Assembly: GCF_020283565.1 (NCBI RefSeq)
Contig: NC_060064.1
Coordinates: forward strand, 26,184,337-26,248,336
Origin: Trifolium pratense
Taxonomy: Eukaryota; Streptophyta; Magnoliopsida; Fabales; Fabaceae
DNA length: 64,000 nt
Direction: 5' to 3'
Below the pieces are notes generated by a model. It searched no databases and was not told where the DNA came from. It saw nothing but the letters and a program-made list of their open reading frames with translations. This document shows, in pieces, positions 1-10,136 of the stretch. Both the position numbers and the translations under genes were made by a program. Numbering within the stretch: the first letter of the stretch is position 1; each line of letters begins with the position of its first letter.

Positions 1-60
1 AAGTGGCGGAGGAATCGTCGAGATCGTTGTTGTTGTTGATTTCTTCGTTGTTAGGGTTCA
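1..60 (-). other. Possible exon of a gene running off the left edge (weak)
   Basis: On the minus strand one frame stays open to the window edge and reads an Asn/Asp-rich stretch (AACCCTAACAACGAAGAAAT onward: NPNNEEINNNND). It is preceded by GGGTAG, which could be a splice acceptor. The plus strand also has a short open frame here. Nothing identifies a family and the piece is very short, so this may equally be 5' UTR or chance. Confidence 0.2.
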
Positions 61-359
61 AACTCTACCCACGAAATTTGAGAAAGTGAGTTAAACATGG
101 AAGCAACCAATTAAAATTGTTCAAGTTGATAGAGTACCAAATTAATTTGGAAGAAGAAGAATATGAGAACCTAGGATGAGATGAGATGAGAAGAAGATGT
201 TGAATATCTCAGATTTATTTCTGATGAAGTAATTGGGAATGACAACAATGAAAAAAAAACTCTCACGTGACCTTGCCTATTTGGCTTTCATTTTTTTATT
301 TTTTTAAAAAATAAATTATACACATTTGTTTTGACCAGTTAAATTAAGACACATGTAAA

Positions 360-516
360 GCATATCCATGTCAGCATAGTTTTGGTCAAAATAGTCAAGA
401 GGTGCCACAAATTGCAAAAGGGGGTAAACATGGGGGACCAAAATCGAGCAATTCAAACCAGGGGGGCCAAAATCGAGCAATTATGAAACTTGGAGGGCCA
501 AAACTGCATTTAAGCC
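360..516 (+). mobile_element. Right-end fragment of a MULE-type foldback MITE
   Basis: The stretch contains repeated blocks of the type GGGGGGCCAAAATCGAGCAA and ends in GCATTTAAGCC. That matches the right arm of the complete element at 15222-16095, which ends CAATTTAGCC. The left terminus was not found upstream, so the copy is truncated. Its right end abuts the first copy of the duplicated NCR 5'-flank block. Confidence 0.55.
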
Positions 517-1195
517 AAACAAATATTAAATATTTTGATTATTTTATATTGCAAAAATTTCTTGCTTTGTGTACGTCAATTTAATTGATGCAAGAAATTC
601 TTGTTTTTGATATTAGAATAATTATTAAATGTCTCCAAAGGACAAGTATGAGTCATTTATTTTTTTGTACAAAGTATGAGTCATATTTGTTTGTTTAGCT
701 TATAGAACAGATCTCATCGAATAATTTTTCTTGTAGTTAGAGTTAATTAATTTATGTTTACCAGTCTTTCATAATTATATTTTATTTCTTATCTAGCTTT
801 TCGTATGACCCTTATGACATCTCCAACTATGTGAAGTTTTAAGAAACACAAGAAGGGGTTTGAATTGTGTTTATAATGATTTAAACCTTTCATAAACAGG
901 GCTGGCCCAACATAATGTGAGGCATAAAACTTACATTAAAATGAGGCCTAACAAAAAAAAGTATATATTTTTTCGCTATAAAAATTATATATTTTTTTAG
1001 ATTGACGAAATGACAAAGTATTATAAACTCACACAAGTGAAAAAGTTGGTGTACGAACCCCAATGATGATGTTCGATCTAACAATTTTGATATTTTTTTA
1101 CCAGTTCAACTAGAATTTGTGAACACAACATAAACTTTATATTTTATTAAAAAATGATCTAATAAAAATTGCTAGAAAAGTTAAAAATGGAGTAT
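517..1195. repeat. NCR 5'-flank block, copy A (truncated)
   Basis: About 680 bp nearly identical to the DNA upstream of the NCR gene (copy C, from 8566). It starts at AAACAAATATTAAATATTTT and breaks off at ATGGAGTATCA. There it joins directly to a second copy that begins at the NCR start-codon region. The orientation is that of the minus-strand NCR gene, so this is duplicated promoter DNA without its gene. By eye it resembles copy C more than copy B, which has small deletions. Confidence 0.8.
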
Positions 1196-1806
1196 CAGCC
1201 ATTTTTCTTTCACTTTGCATGAAACAAATATTAAATATTTTGATTATTTTATATTGTAAAAATTTCTTGCTTTGTGTACGTCAATTTAATTGATGCAAGA
1301 AATTCTTGTTTTTGATATTAGAATAATTATTAAATGTCTCCAAAGGACAAGTATGAGTCTTTTTTTTTTTTTGTACAAAGTATGAGTCATATTTGTTTGT
1401 TTAGCTTATAGAAGAGATCTCATCGAATAACTTTGCTTGTAGTTAGAGTCTTTCATAATTATATTTTATTTCTTATCTAGCTTTTCCTATGACCCTTATG
1501 ACATCTCCAACTATGTGAAGTTTTAAGAAACATAAGAAAGGGGGTTTGAATTGTGTTTATAATGATTTAAACCTTTCCTAATGTGAGGCCTAAAACTTAC
1601 ATTAAAATGAGGCCTAAAAAAAAAATTATATATTTTTTCGCTATAAAAATTAAATATTTTTTTAGATTGACGAAATAACAAAGTATTATAAACTCACACA
1701 AGTGAAAAAGCTGGTGTACGAACCCCAATGATGACGTTCGATCTAACAATTTTGATTTTTTTTTACCAGTTCAACTAGAATTTGTGAACACAACATAAAC
1801 GTTATA

Positions 1807-1931
1807 CTCCCTCCGTCCCAAAATATAAGCAAAAGTTGGTCAACAAAAGTGAATGTATTTGGTCCAAATTCTTAACCAAATACATCAAGTTTCTTTGACT
1901 CATTTTTGCTTATATTTTGGGACGGAGGGAG
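1807..1931. mobile_element. Stowaway-type MITE with TA target duplication
   Basis: 125-bp element with termini CTCCCTCCGTCCCAAAATAT and the inverse ATATTTTGGGACGGAGGGAG, flanked by TA at 1805-1806 and 1932-1933. Copies A and C of the surrounding block read GTTTATATTTT- or GTTATATTTT-like at the same place, so both preserve the empty site with a single TA. Confidence 0.93.
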
Positions 1932-2439
1932 TATTTTATTAAAAAATGATCTAATAAAAATTGCTAGAAAAGTTAAAAATGGAGTATCAATTATATATTT
2001 ATTAAAACTAAAATATGTTAATAATAATAAAAAAATTAATAAATCAGTGCTATAATATGAATATTTAATTTACTTGTTTTAGTTTTATAATATCAATAAT
2101 ATTAAATTCCGGTTTCAATATTTGAGTTGTATGCTATTAAATTTAAATAAAGTTAGGGAAAATATTTTACAGAACAAATTTAGATTAAAAAAAAATTAAT
2201 CAAAATTTGTTGCTATTTTGTATTCCCTATTTATATCATAGTATAGACTATAATATTTTTTTTGAAATAATATACTCTCTGAATAATTAATAATATTATT
2301 TTGTCCAACCAAAAATAAAAAATCACTTGTCCTGAAAAAAAAAAAAAGTGAAAAATAAAGAAAAGAAACAACGACCGTTTAAAAAAGAAAAGAAAGTGCA
2401 TAAAAAAAAGTCCGAAACGAACCAAAGTATTTTTGTTTT

Positions 2440-2700
2440 TTTAGAAAAACAAAAAACTTAGTGTATTTCATTCATAATAATAGTTTCAATACAAGGTGAA
2501 CAATAATTAAAGGCTTGGAGACTAGCCATAAAATCATATGTTTGAGCTAAATCATGAGCTATTTGGTTTGCTTGTCTCCTAACATAACTGACCTTATAGT
2601 TCTGATTCAAGTTTATTAAGTTGCGGCACATGTCAATAATCTTGCCAAACTCAGTGCTATTCCTAGAATTTGTACATAAAAACCCTAGATCGTATTTTAA
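2440..2700 (-). pseudogene. LINE 3' fragment, RNase H C-terminus (in copy B)
   Basis: The minus strand translates to the C-terminal RNase H-like end of a plant L1 element, including the VSYVRRQANQVAHDLAQ-type motif and the ending CIETIIMNEIH followed by TAA. An A-rich tail lies just downstream (T-rich on the plus strand, near 2430). It is 5'-truncated and non-functional. It is shared with copy C at 9650-9890, so it predates the block duplication. Confidence 0.7.
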
Positions 2701-2932
2701 TTAATTTCTGCACCTCCTCTTGATCATCTCTTGATTATAGAGATCGTGAGATGCAAGCTCATATGATTCAGTTTTAAAACAAACTTTTTTTTAAAACAAA
2801 CTCCATAAGATAAAAGATTTAATCTTATACTTTATCAAAGTTAGTTATGATCCCCAATCATATCTAACATATAGGTTCGATAACAAACTTTATTATCTCG
2901 CCATCAAACAACTGTCAATCGTATATTTGTGC

Positions 2933-5382
2933 ATACCTATCCAATTACGCAGTAGCAGATACTCTGAGACCGGCTTGCCTTAGAGTGTACTTGAGACTTA
3001 AAACGAACAAGATAATTTACTGTGATACACTTTATTTATTTTATTATACCATGTTAATTCATTATTATGAATATATCAGATCATGTTAGAAATTGACATT
3101 TAGGTACCCCGGTGTAGTCACCATTAGTTAAGTAGTAGGAGCTCACTGAGGCTTAATAGTCTCATCCTACGCCCTTTAATTTTTTTTAGGTAAACAGGTT
3201 AATCGGAGCAAGGACCAGGTAGGAACTGATGATCGAAGCTGAGCTTGGATTATTTAATTAGAAGACCTTCGTCTTCTTCTTTGTTTTTGTTAATCTGTTA
3301 TTTAGATTTCAGTTATCATTTCAGCTCGGTTGTATTGATTATCACATTATTCTTGTGATGTCTTGCAAATTAAATTCAATTAATTATTTTATAATTTTAA
3401 TGTACTCAGATTCAATTATTAATATCTCGACTAAATATTGTTGACAATTTAGTTGGGGTGTTACAAACAATGATTAGGTTACTATCATAAAAAATTTATG
3501 ATAAGAAAATCATTTGCCAATTTTTCCATAGATCAAAATCAAAATAAAAATGATAAATAGACAAATAAAAAATTATTAAAGACACAAAATAGATTTTTAC
3601 CCTTACTCTAACTATATTTAAAATTAAGGGTCTTACAATGGTTAGTCTCTAGGCCAGCGCATAGGCTAACTATATTTGAAATTACTTACCGATGCACGGG
3701 TCCACCAATTTTTATTCAATATTTGAAATTTATTTTAAATTTAATATTTAAAAATTTGTTATATAATATTGTTAAAATATAAGTGAAATTATTGTGTTAA
3801 TTATTTCTTGTTAATATTGTTTTTTATGTTTTGTAAATTTATTGTTAAAATATAAATCCCAAATAAGTTTATTTTCATGTACATAACATATATATAAACA
3901 TAAAAGGACGGATTGATTTTCAGATCTACATCAAATACATCGAAAAAGTAATGATTTAATACTTTTACTCAAAACTCACAAAAACACAATGTTCTTGAGT
4001 TTAATCATCTATAATTCTGTTTTTAACCATTAAATTCGTTCATACATCATGTTAAAAGCATATTAAGCATGTTATGAACCTTAGAATCGATTTCCATTAC
4101 GAAAATCCATTCAAAACTAAAACAAAAATGGGGTGGAGGAAGTTCGGGTGAGGAGAAATCGACATTCTCCCCTTCCTCGAGTCACCCACGAATATGAAAT
4201 CTACTCTCTTACCTTATTCGAAGAAAAACTCGAAGATTTGCTCTTGAATCCCTTCACTTCCTCTTGCCCTAGCTCTTGAGCTCTCCCTTCTCTCTTCCTC
4301 CTTCACAATTGTTGAGAAAATGAGACTTTCTCTCTAATGGGCTATAAATAGCGCCTCCCTCTCATGAGACAAGGCCCATTGGGCCTCAAGCCCACTAACT
4401 TGGCCCAACTCGTGTTAACTCGCGCGTTAACTAAAACTCTCGATAAATGACTTAAAGTTACTATCTTACTTAAAAACCACATCACCAAATAATTAGACAC
4501 TTACATAATGAATAATAAATTTGGGTCGTTACACAAGGCATGCCAAGAAATAAGTCCAATACAATGTAGCTCCAATTACACAAACAGGTTAGATAATTCC
4601 ACACCTCAAAAGCTACCCCTTTACCATGTTATAATAACTACCTACCCACACTTATAGTGATTTCATCCAAATCCAAATAATTAAGTACACAACATGACAA
4701 CTTTGCTCTGGTGTCGCCCAGAGAAGCAGTAACAATTTCCTGTGCAAGACCATATACTCTTGCATATATTTCATAACATCAATGCAATAATTGAAAATAA
4801 TATATTTTAACTTCATATATAAAGTTTTACAATTATTCTTATAATGAATAACAAACATAATACTTTTTCAATATCCAACAATAATAAGTCAAGACCGTAT
4901 TTTTTAACCCGACCCTGATGTAACAATATCAAAGTCTTACAGAACAATTGAAACATACAAAATAATAGAACAACAAAACAAGGTGAGAGAGTAATTCTGC
5001 ACTTTATTCTTGTGGACAAACACTCAAATACTACTCCTTCACCCTGCATATAATTAATAAAAGAAAAACATATAGAAGTCGTGGGTTAGACAATTTCGAA
5101 ACAATTGCATTGGAAAGAAACAAACACACATAACACACAGAGGTGCACATATAACCGTAAAAGATACTCCAATCATTTCAACATCTTGGTATATGAGTTA
5201 GAGTTTTGGTCTAGGAGTTTGGTACTGCTCTTTTTTAATTTGTAAGGTACTTTGACATGCACTCCAATCATTTCTCTCTGTGTACACTCTACCTTACCTA
5301 TATGTATGTTGCCATTATATACATTAGAGTTTCCATAATTTAATATTTTGATGTTAAGCTATTTTAGGTTTTATAATTATAA
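2933..5382. other. Intergenic DNA with old LTR-retrotransposon pieces
   Basis: No gene was found. Two stretches look like decayed LTR ends. At 3090-3476 a plus-oriented segment ends GGGGTGTTACA. At 4120-4535 a minus-oriented segment begins TGTAACGACCCAAATTT and carries a TATA-like CTATTTATAGCC, as in Gypsy-type LTRs. No internal domain, primer-binding site or paired LTR could be seen. The remainder is AT-rich and featureless. Confidence 0.45.
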
Positions 5383-5567
5383 GAAAAATGCTAAACAGTG
5401 CTCCTGGAGCACTAGTTAAGCATTTAAAAATAGAAATTATGTCTCGAAATGTGTGTATTTAATATCTCAAAAGTATCAAAAGTTTTCTTTTCAATATTAA
5501 TTTTATTTTTTATTTCTTTTATTGGTATGCTTAACAAGTGCCCCGGAGACACTGTTTAGCATGACCC
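5383..5567. mobile_element. 185-bp MULE-type MITE, 9-bp TSD
   Basis: Termini GAAAAATGCTAAACAGTG and CACTGTTTAGCATGACCC are inverted repeats that continue through the CCTGGAGCACTAGTTAAGC region. The flanking 9-bp duplication TAATTATAA is perfect (5374-5382 and 5568-5576). A relative lies at 36958-37143. No coding sequence. Confidence 0.85.
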
Positions 5568-5861
5568 TAATTATAAACATGAATAAAAATAGCTCTAAGA
5601 TTGATTAGAAGTAAGAATCAAAAGTTGTAATAGAAAAATATTCAAGAGATTAAAAGTTGGTGAAATTTTTTAATAAAGAAAGAGATGATTTATTTGTGTA
5701 AGTAATAAAAAATTGATTTGTATTAAATAAAATAAGGAAGAAATATGGTAATTAAGGCTCACATAATACATTTTTTAATAAAAGCCATTGATTTATATCT
5801 TACGGTTAATAATGATTGTTCTCATTTCTCATAATAAGAAAGTGTTATCGCAGGAGTCGTC

Positions 5862-5864
<3 letters not shown>

Positions 5865-5902
<38 letters not shown>
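5865..5902. repeat. (TA)n microsatellite at left edge of palindromic element 1
   Basis: Uninterrupted TA repeat directly abutting the left terminus of the element at 5903. A matching TA tract lies at 7470-7491 beyond the right terminus. Confidence 0.95.
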
Positions 5903-5905
<3 letters not shown>

Positions 5906-7469
5906 GTTTTCTAACTTAGACCCTAGTTAGGTCTAAGTTAGCAAGGTGCACCTTTTCAATTGGACCAAAATACCCATTCTTTTTAATTAATTAACCAAAA
6001 TACCCATCAGTGGACGCGGATCCAGTGTCGCGCGCGTACCGAAGAATCATGGTTACAGACCGTTGATTTCCATCAGACAGCCAAGATCTGATCTCATCAA
6101 GACTGTCTGATCAATCCGACAGCCCAGATCATCCTGATCCATCAGATTCCAGCGCGTGCGCCACACTGGATTACACCCTGGAGAGAGAAAAATTTGCTTT
6201 TTAAAAGTAGGACACGTGTCACACAATGGTTGGCTGGACGTGATTTTTGTTCATTTAATACTTTGAACTCAATTATTTCGTTGTAAATTAATTTTTTATT
6301 TTTTTATTTTATACCAAAATTCATAATTTTTTTTTTCTACAAATAGAGACTTGGTTCGTTTGATTTGGACACCGAAAAAAAAATGCAATTTTTCACTACC
6401 TTAATCTCATTTTTTGTCTACTAAATACGTTACTTGTGTGTTGTAATTTAACACGCACCACTCAACCAACTCACTGAAACCATTATACCAGGAAAATAGT
6501 AGATAATATTCTGGAACTTTTGGTATATTTTATGAAATTTTTGGAGACCTGAAACTATTTTTAGTTAATTAAATGAGATAAAACGGTAATTAAAAACTAG
6601 TGTTTGCTTCTGAAACCATTTTATTGGTAGAATGGTTGCACATAGTTGTATTCTGAAACCATTTTACTGGTAGAATGGTTTCAATGAGTAATTTATTAAT
6701 CGTGTTTGCTTCTGAAACCATTTATCTGGTACAATGGTTTCAGAGAGTTGTAATCTGAAACCATTTTGCTGGTAGAATGGTTTCAGTAAGTTGATTATCA
6801 GTTATTTGCTTCTGAAACCATTTTACTGGTAGAATGGTTTCAGTGAGTAATTTATTAATTGTGTTTGCTTCTGAAACCATTTATCTGGTACAATGGTTTC
6901 AGAGAGTTGTAATCTGAAACCATTTTACTGGTAGAATGGTTTCAGTGAGTTGATGTAAGGTAGTGAAAAATGAGATTAAGGTAGTGAAAAATTGGGTTTT
7001 TTTTTCTGTGTCCAAATCAAACGAACCAAGTCTCTATTTGTAGAGAAAAAAAATTATGAATTTTGGTATAAAAAAAAAACAATTAATTTACAACGAAATA
7101 ATTGAGTTCAAAGTATTAAATGGAAAAAAATCACGCCCAGCCGATCAGACAGCGACACGTGTCCTGCTTTTAAAAAGTAGATTCTTCTCTCTCCAGGGTG
7201 TAATCCAGTGTGGTGCACGCGCTGGAATCTGATGGATTCGGATGATTTGGGCTGTTTGATAGATCAGACAGTCTTGATGAGATCAGATCTTGGCTGTCTG
7301 ATGGAAATCAACGGTTTGTAACCATGGTCCTGCGGTACGCGCGCGACACTGGATTTGCGTCCATTGATGGTAATTTGGTTAATTAATTAAAAAGAATGTG
7401 TATTTTTGTCCAACTGAAAAGGTGCACCTTGCTAACTTAGACCCAACTGGGTCTAAGTTAGCAGCCCCC
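5903..7469. mobile_element. Palindromic (TA)n-embedded element, copy 1
   Basis: About 1.57 kb with inverted arms of roughly 510 bp. The left end reads GGTTTTCTAACTTAGACC and the right end GGTCTAAGTTAGCAGCCCC. Both arms share AGGTGCACCTTTTCA-type ends, a GC-rich block (GTGTCGCGCGCGTACC), GATCTGATCTCATCAAGACT and a G-box-containing ACACGTGTC. The middle (about 6460-6960) is an array of short hairpins. No open reading frame suggests a transposase. Related copies are at 23856-25467 (opposite orientation) and 54430-56148. The (TA)n setting recalls the rice Micron elements, but family identity is inference. Confidence 0.85.
6612..6944. repeat. Hairpin array inside palindromic element 1
   Basis: Seven units of the form CTGAAACCATT-(about 10 nt)-AATGGTTTCAG. 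Each is itself an inverted repeat of about 11 bp; the first two units have degenerate right arms. Two alternating spacers separate them (GAGAGTTGTAAT and GAGTAATTTATTAATTGTGT types). Confidence 0.9.
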
Positions 7470-7785
7470 ATATATATATATATATATATATGTTAGATAA
7501 ATGATAATAAATCAATTAATATGCAAATACTACAAATATCAGATAGGAGAACTTTGATTTATTGACTTTTGAGTTATTCGTTTCTTAAATTGACTATCAG
7601 TAAAACATATCTTCTTTTTATTTCTTTTCTATGTTACATATATATGCTCTATATAATAAAATCTTGTTTTTAAGGCTATCAAAGAAATTGAAAGATCGGA
7701 GAAATATATGAAAATATCAGAGAAATTAATAGAGTAACAACATTATAAGCAAAGAAAATGGAATGACATAATTGAGAAATTTGAT

Positions 7786-8545
7786 TTACCTTGGAATTCG
7801 AACTCGCCCCATACATTTACCATTATGGCACACGGGTTGACAATTACGACAGTCATACATAGTAGCACAAATATGTATGCAATCTAGGTCATTAATACAC
7901 TCTGTAAAATAAGAATAAATAAAGAGTTTAATTGTTGTGCACCGTCGGTGTAAAAGTTTTTTACACATACATCCAATGACGCGTTGCCACATCACTTAAT
8001 GAATGTGACACATCATGTGTTTTTAATTACCATACATGATGTGTCATTATATTATTGGACGCATGTGCAAAATAATTTTACACTGACGGTGCATATAAAT
8101 TAAATTCATAAATAAATATCACTAAAATCGAAGAAAGATTATGTTCTTCCTCCGGTCTTATTTATAAGCAAAAGTCAACAAATGATTTTGCCTTAAATAT
8201 AAGTAAAAGTTAACAAATTCGATTATATTAAATGTTATTGTTCATAAAATACTCCTCATTAATTTTCTACTTTTTAAGATGATTGCATATTTCCAAAGTA
8301 AATTTAATATATTGTAATTTGTAAATGATAGTTTAGTAAATACAACAATTTTCTTAACAAGTATGAAATGAGAGAATTTGTCTTACTAATAAGGCCGGAG
8401 TAATATAAAACAAAACAAAGAAAATTATGAGAATGAACTTACCGCTTTCATCAATTGGAATGGGAGAATCCATTCCATGATTACAATGAAAAAATAGGGA
8501 AACAAAAAGCATCATAGTATAAACAAACTTAAGAGTTTCAGCCAT
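7786..8545 (-). CDS. Nodule-specific cysteine-rich (NCR) peptide, 72 aa, two exons
   Basis: Exon 1 is 8443-8545 and exon 2 is 7786-7901, joined by GT-AG in phase 1. Residues 1-24 (MAETLKFVYTMMLFVSLFFH...) form a hydrophobic secretion signal of the NCR type. The mature part is short and acidic, then cysteine-rich: C-x5-C-x3-C-x5-C-x2-C-x3-C-x4-C, from CINDLDC to NGKC, ending MGRVRIPR. NCR peptides of IRLC legumes are made in infected nodule cells and sent to symbiosomes, where they steer bacteroid differentiation; that role here is inferred from family membership. Seven cysteines are seen rather than the usual four or six. The start was chosen because MAE(T/I)LKFVY is the family N-terminus; an upstream in-frame ATG is likely 5' UTR. 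The intron holds two MITE-like insertions. Confidence 0.85.
7922..8107. mobile_element. MITE-like inverted repeat in the NCR intron
   Basis: Ends GTGCACCGTCGGTGTAAAAG and TTTTACACTGACGGTGCATA are inverted repeats separated by about 120 bp, with TTTAATT and AATTAAA outside them. A degenerate relative lies in RopGEF intron 6 (21995-22160). Exact borders and TSD are uncertain. Confidence 0.65.
8148..8402. mobile_element. Degenerate Stowaway-like MITE in the NCR intron
   Basis: The left end CCTCCGGTCTTATTTATAAG is partly mirrored by the right end CTTACTAATAAGGCCGGAG. Internal AAAAGTCAACAAA-type repeats are those commonly seen in such elements. It lies wholly within the intron between the NCR exons. 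Confidence 0.6.
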
Positions 8546-10136
8546 TTTTCTTTCACTTTGCATGAAACAAATATTAAATATTTTGATTATTTTATATTGC
8601 AAAAATTTCTTGCTTTGTGTACGTCAATTTAATTGATGCAAGAAATTCTTGTTTTTGATATTAGAATAATTATTAAATGTCTCCAAAGGACAAGTATGAG
8701 TCATTTATTTTTTTGTACAAAGTATGAGTCATATTTGTTTGTTTAGCTTATAGAACAGATCTCATCGAATAATTTTTCTTGTAGTTAGAGTTAATTAATT
8801 TATGTTTACCAGTCTTTCATAATTATATTTTATTTCTTATCTAGCTTTTCGTATGACCCTTATGACATCTCCAACTATGTGAAGTTTTAAGAAACACAAG
8901 AAAGGGGATTTGAATTGTGTTTATAATGATTTAAACATTTCCTAAACAGGGCCAGCCCAACATAATGTGAGGCCTAAAACTTACATTAAAATGAGGCGTA
9001 ACAAAAAAAAGTATATATTTTTTCGCTATAAAAATTATATATTTTTTTAGATTGACGAAATGACAAAGTATTATAAACTCACACAAGTGAAAAAGCTGGT
9101 GTATTAACCCCCAATGATGACGTTCGATCTAATAATTTTGATTTTTTTTTTACCAGTTCAACTAGAATTTGTGAACACAACATAAACGTTATATTTTATT
9201 AAAAAATGATCTAATAAAAATTGCTAGAAAAGTTAAAAATGGAGTATCAATTATATATTTATTAAAACTAAAATATGTTAATAATCAGTTTTATAATATC
9301 AATAATATTAAATTCCGGTTTCAATATTTGAGTTGTATGCTATTAAATTTAAATAAAGTTTGGGGAAAATATTTTACAGAACAAATTTAGATTAAAAAAA
9401 AATTAATCAAAATTTGTTGTTATTTTGTATTCCCTATTTATATCATAGTATAGACTATAATTTTTTTTTTTAAATAATATACTCTCTGAATAATTAATAA
9501 TATTATTTTGTCCAACCAAAAATAAAAAATCACTTGTACTGAAAAAAAAAGTGAAAAATAAAGAAAAGAAACAACGACCGTTTAAAAAAGAAAATAAAGT
9601 GCATAAAAAAAAAGTACGAAGCGAACCAAAGTATTTTTTTTTTTTAGAAAAACAAAAAACGTAGTGTATTTCATTCATAATAATAGTTTCAATACAAGGT
9701 GAACAATAATTAAAGGCTTGGGGACTAGCCATAAAATCAGATGTTTGCGCCAAGTCATGAGCTACTTGGTTTGCTTGTCTCCTAACATAACTGACCTTAT
9801 AGTTCTGATTCAAGTTTATTAAGTTGCGGCACATGTCAATAATCTTGCCAAACTTAGTGCTATTCCTAGAATTTGTACATAAAAACCCTAGATCGTATTT
9901 TAATTAATTTCTGCACCTCCTCTTGATCATCTCTTGATTATAGAGATCGTGAGATGCAAGCTCATATGATTCAGTTTTAAAACAAACTTTTTTTTAAAAC
10001 AAACTCCATATGATAAAAGATTTAATCTTATACTTTATCAAAGTTAGTTATGATCCCCAATCATATCTAACATATAGGTTCGATAACAAACTTTATTATA
10101 TCGCCATTAAACAGCTGATCGTATATTTGCGCATGT
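8546..10136. repeat. NCR 5'-flank block, copy C (carries the gene)
   Basis: DNA immediately upstream of the minus-strand NCR gene, homologous to copies A (517-1195) and B (1196-2932). A TATA-like ATATAAAATAA lies on the minus strand at about 8590-8600, some 50 bp from the ATG. Further upstream it contains the same LINE 3' fragment as copy B. Confidence 0.8.
9650..9890 (-). pseudogene. LINE 3' fragment, RNase H C-terminus (in copy C)
   Basis: The minus-strand translation includes DMCRNLINLNQNYKVSYVRR and QANQVAHDLAQ, the C-terminal RNase H-like region of plant L1 elements. It ends CIETIIMNEIHY: the stop present in copy B and at 39157 is changed to TAC, so the frame runs on into the poly(A) remnant. 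It is truncated at its 5' end and non-functional. Confidence 0.7.

Larger units (their letters stand above)
1196..2932. repeat. NCR 5'-flank block, copy B
   Basis: About 1.7 kb matching copy C (8526-10136). It includes the first bases of an NCR coding region: CAT at 1202-1204 is the complement of an ATG, followed on the minus strand by GCTGATACT before homology to the gene stops. It also carries a LINE 3' fragment and a private MITE insertion. Homology to copy C fades near CGTATATTTGTGCAT at about 2930. Confidence 0.8.

Noticed and set aside
6612..6944. CRISPR-like direct repeats with spacers
   Set aside because: The repeated units are palindromic hairpins with only two spacer types inside a plant transposon; this is not a prokaryotic array.
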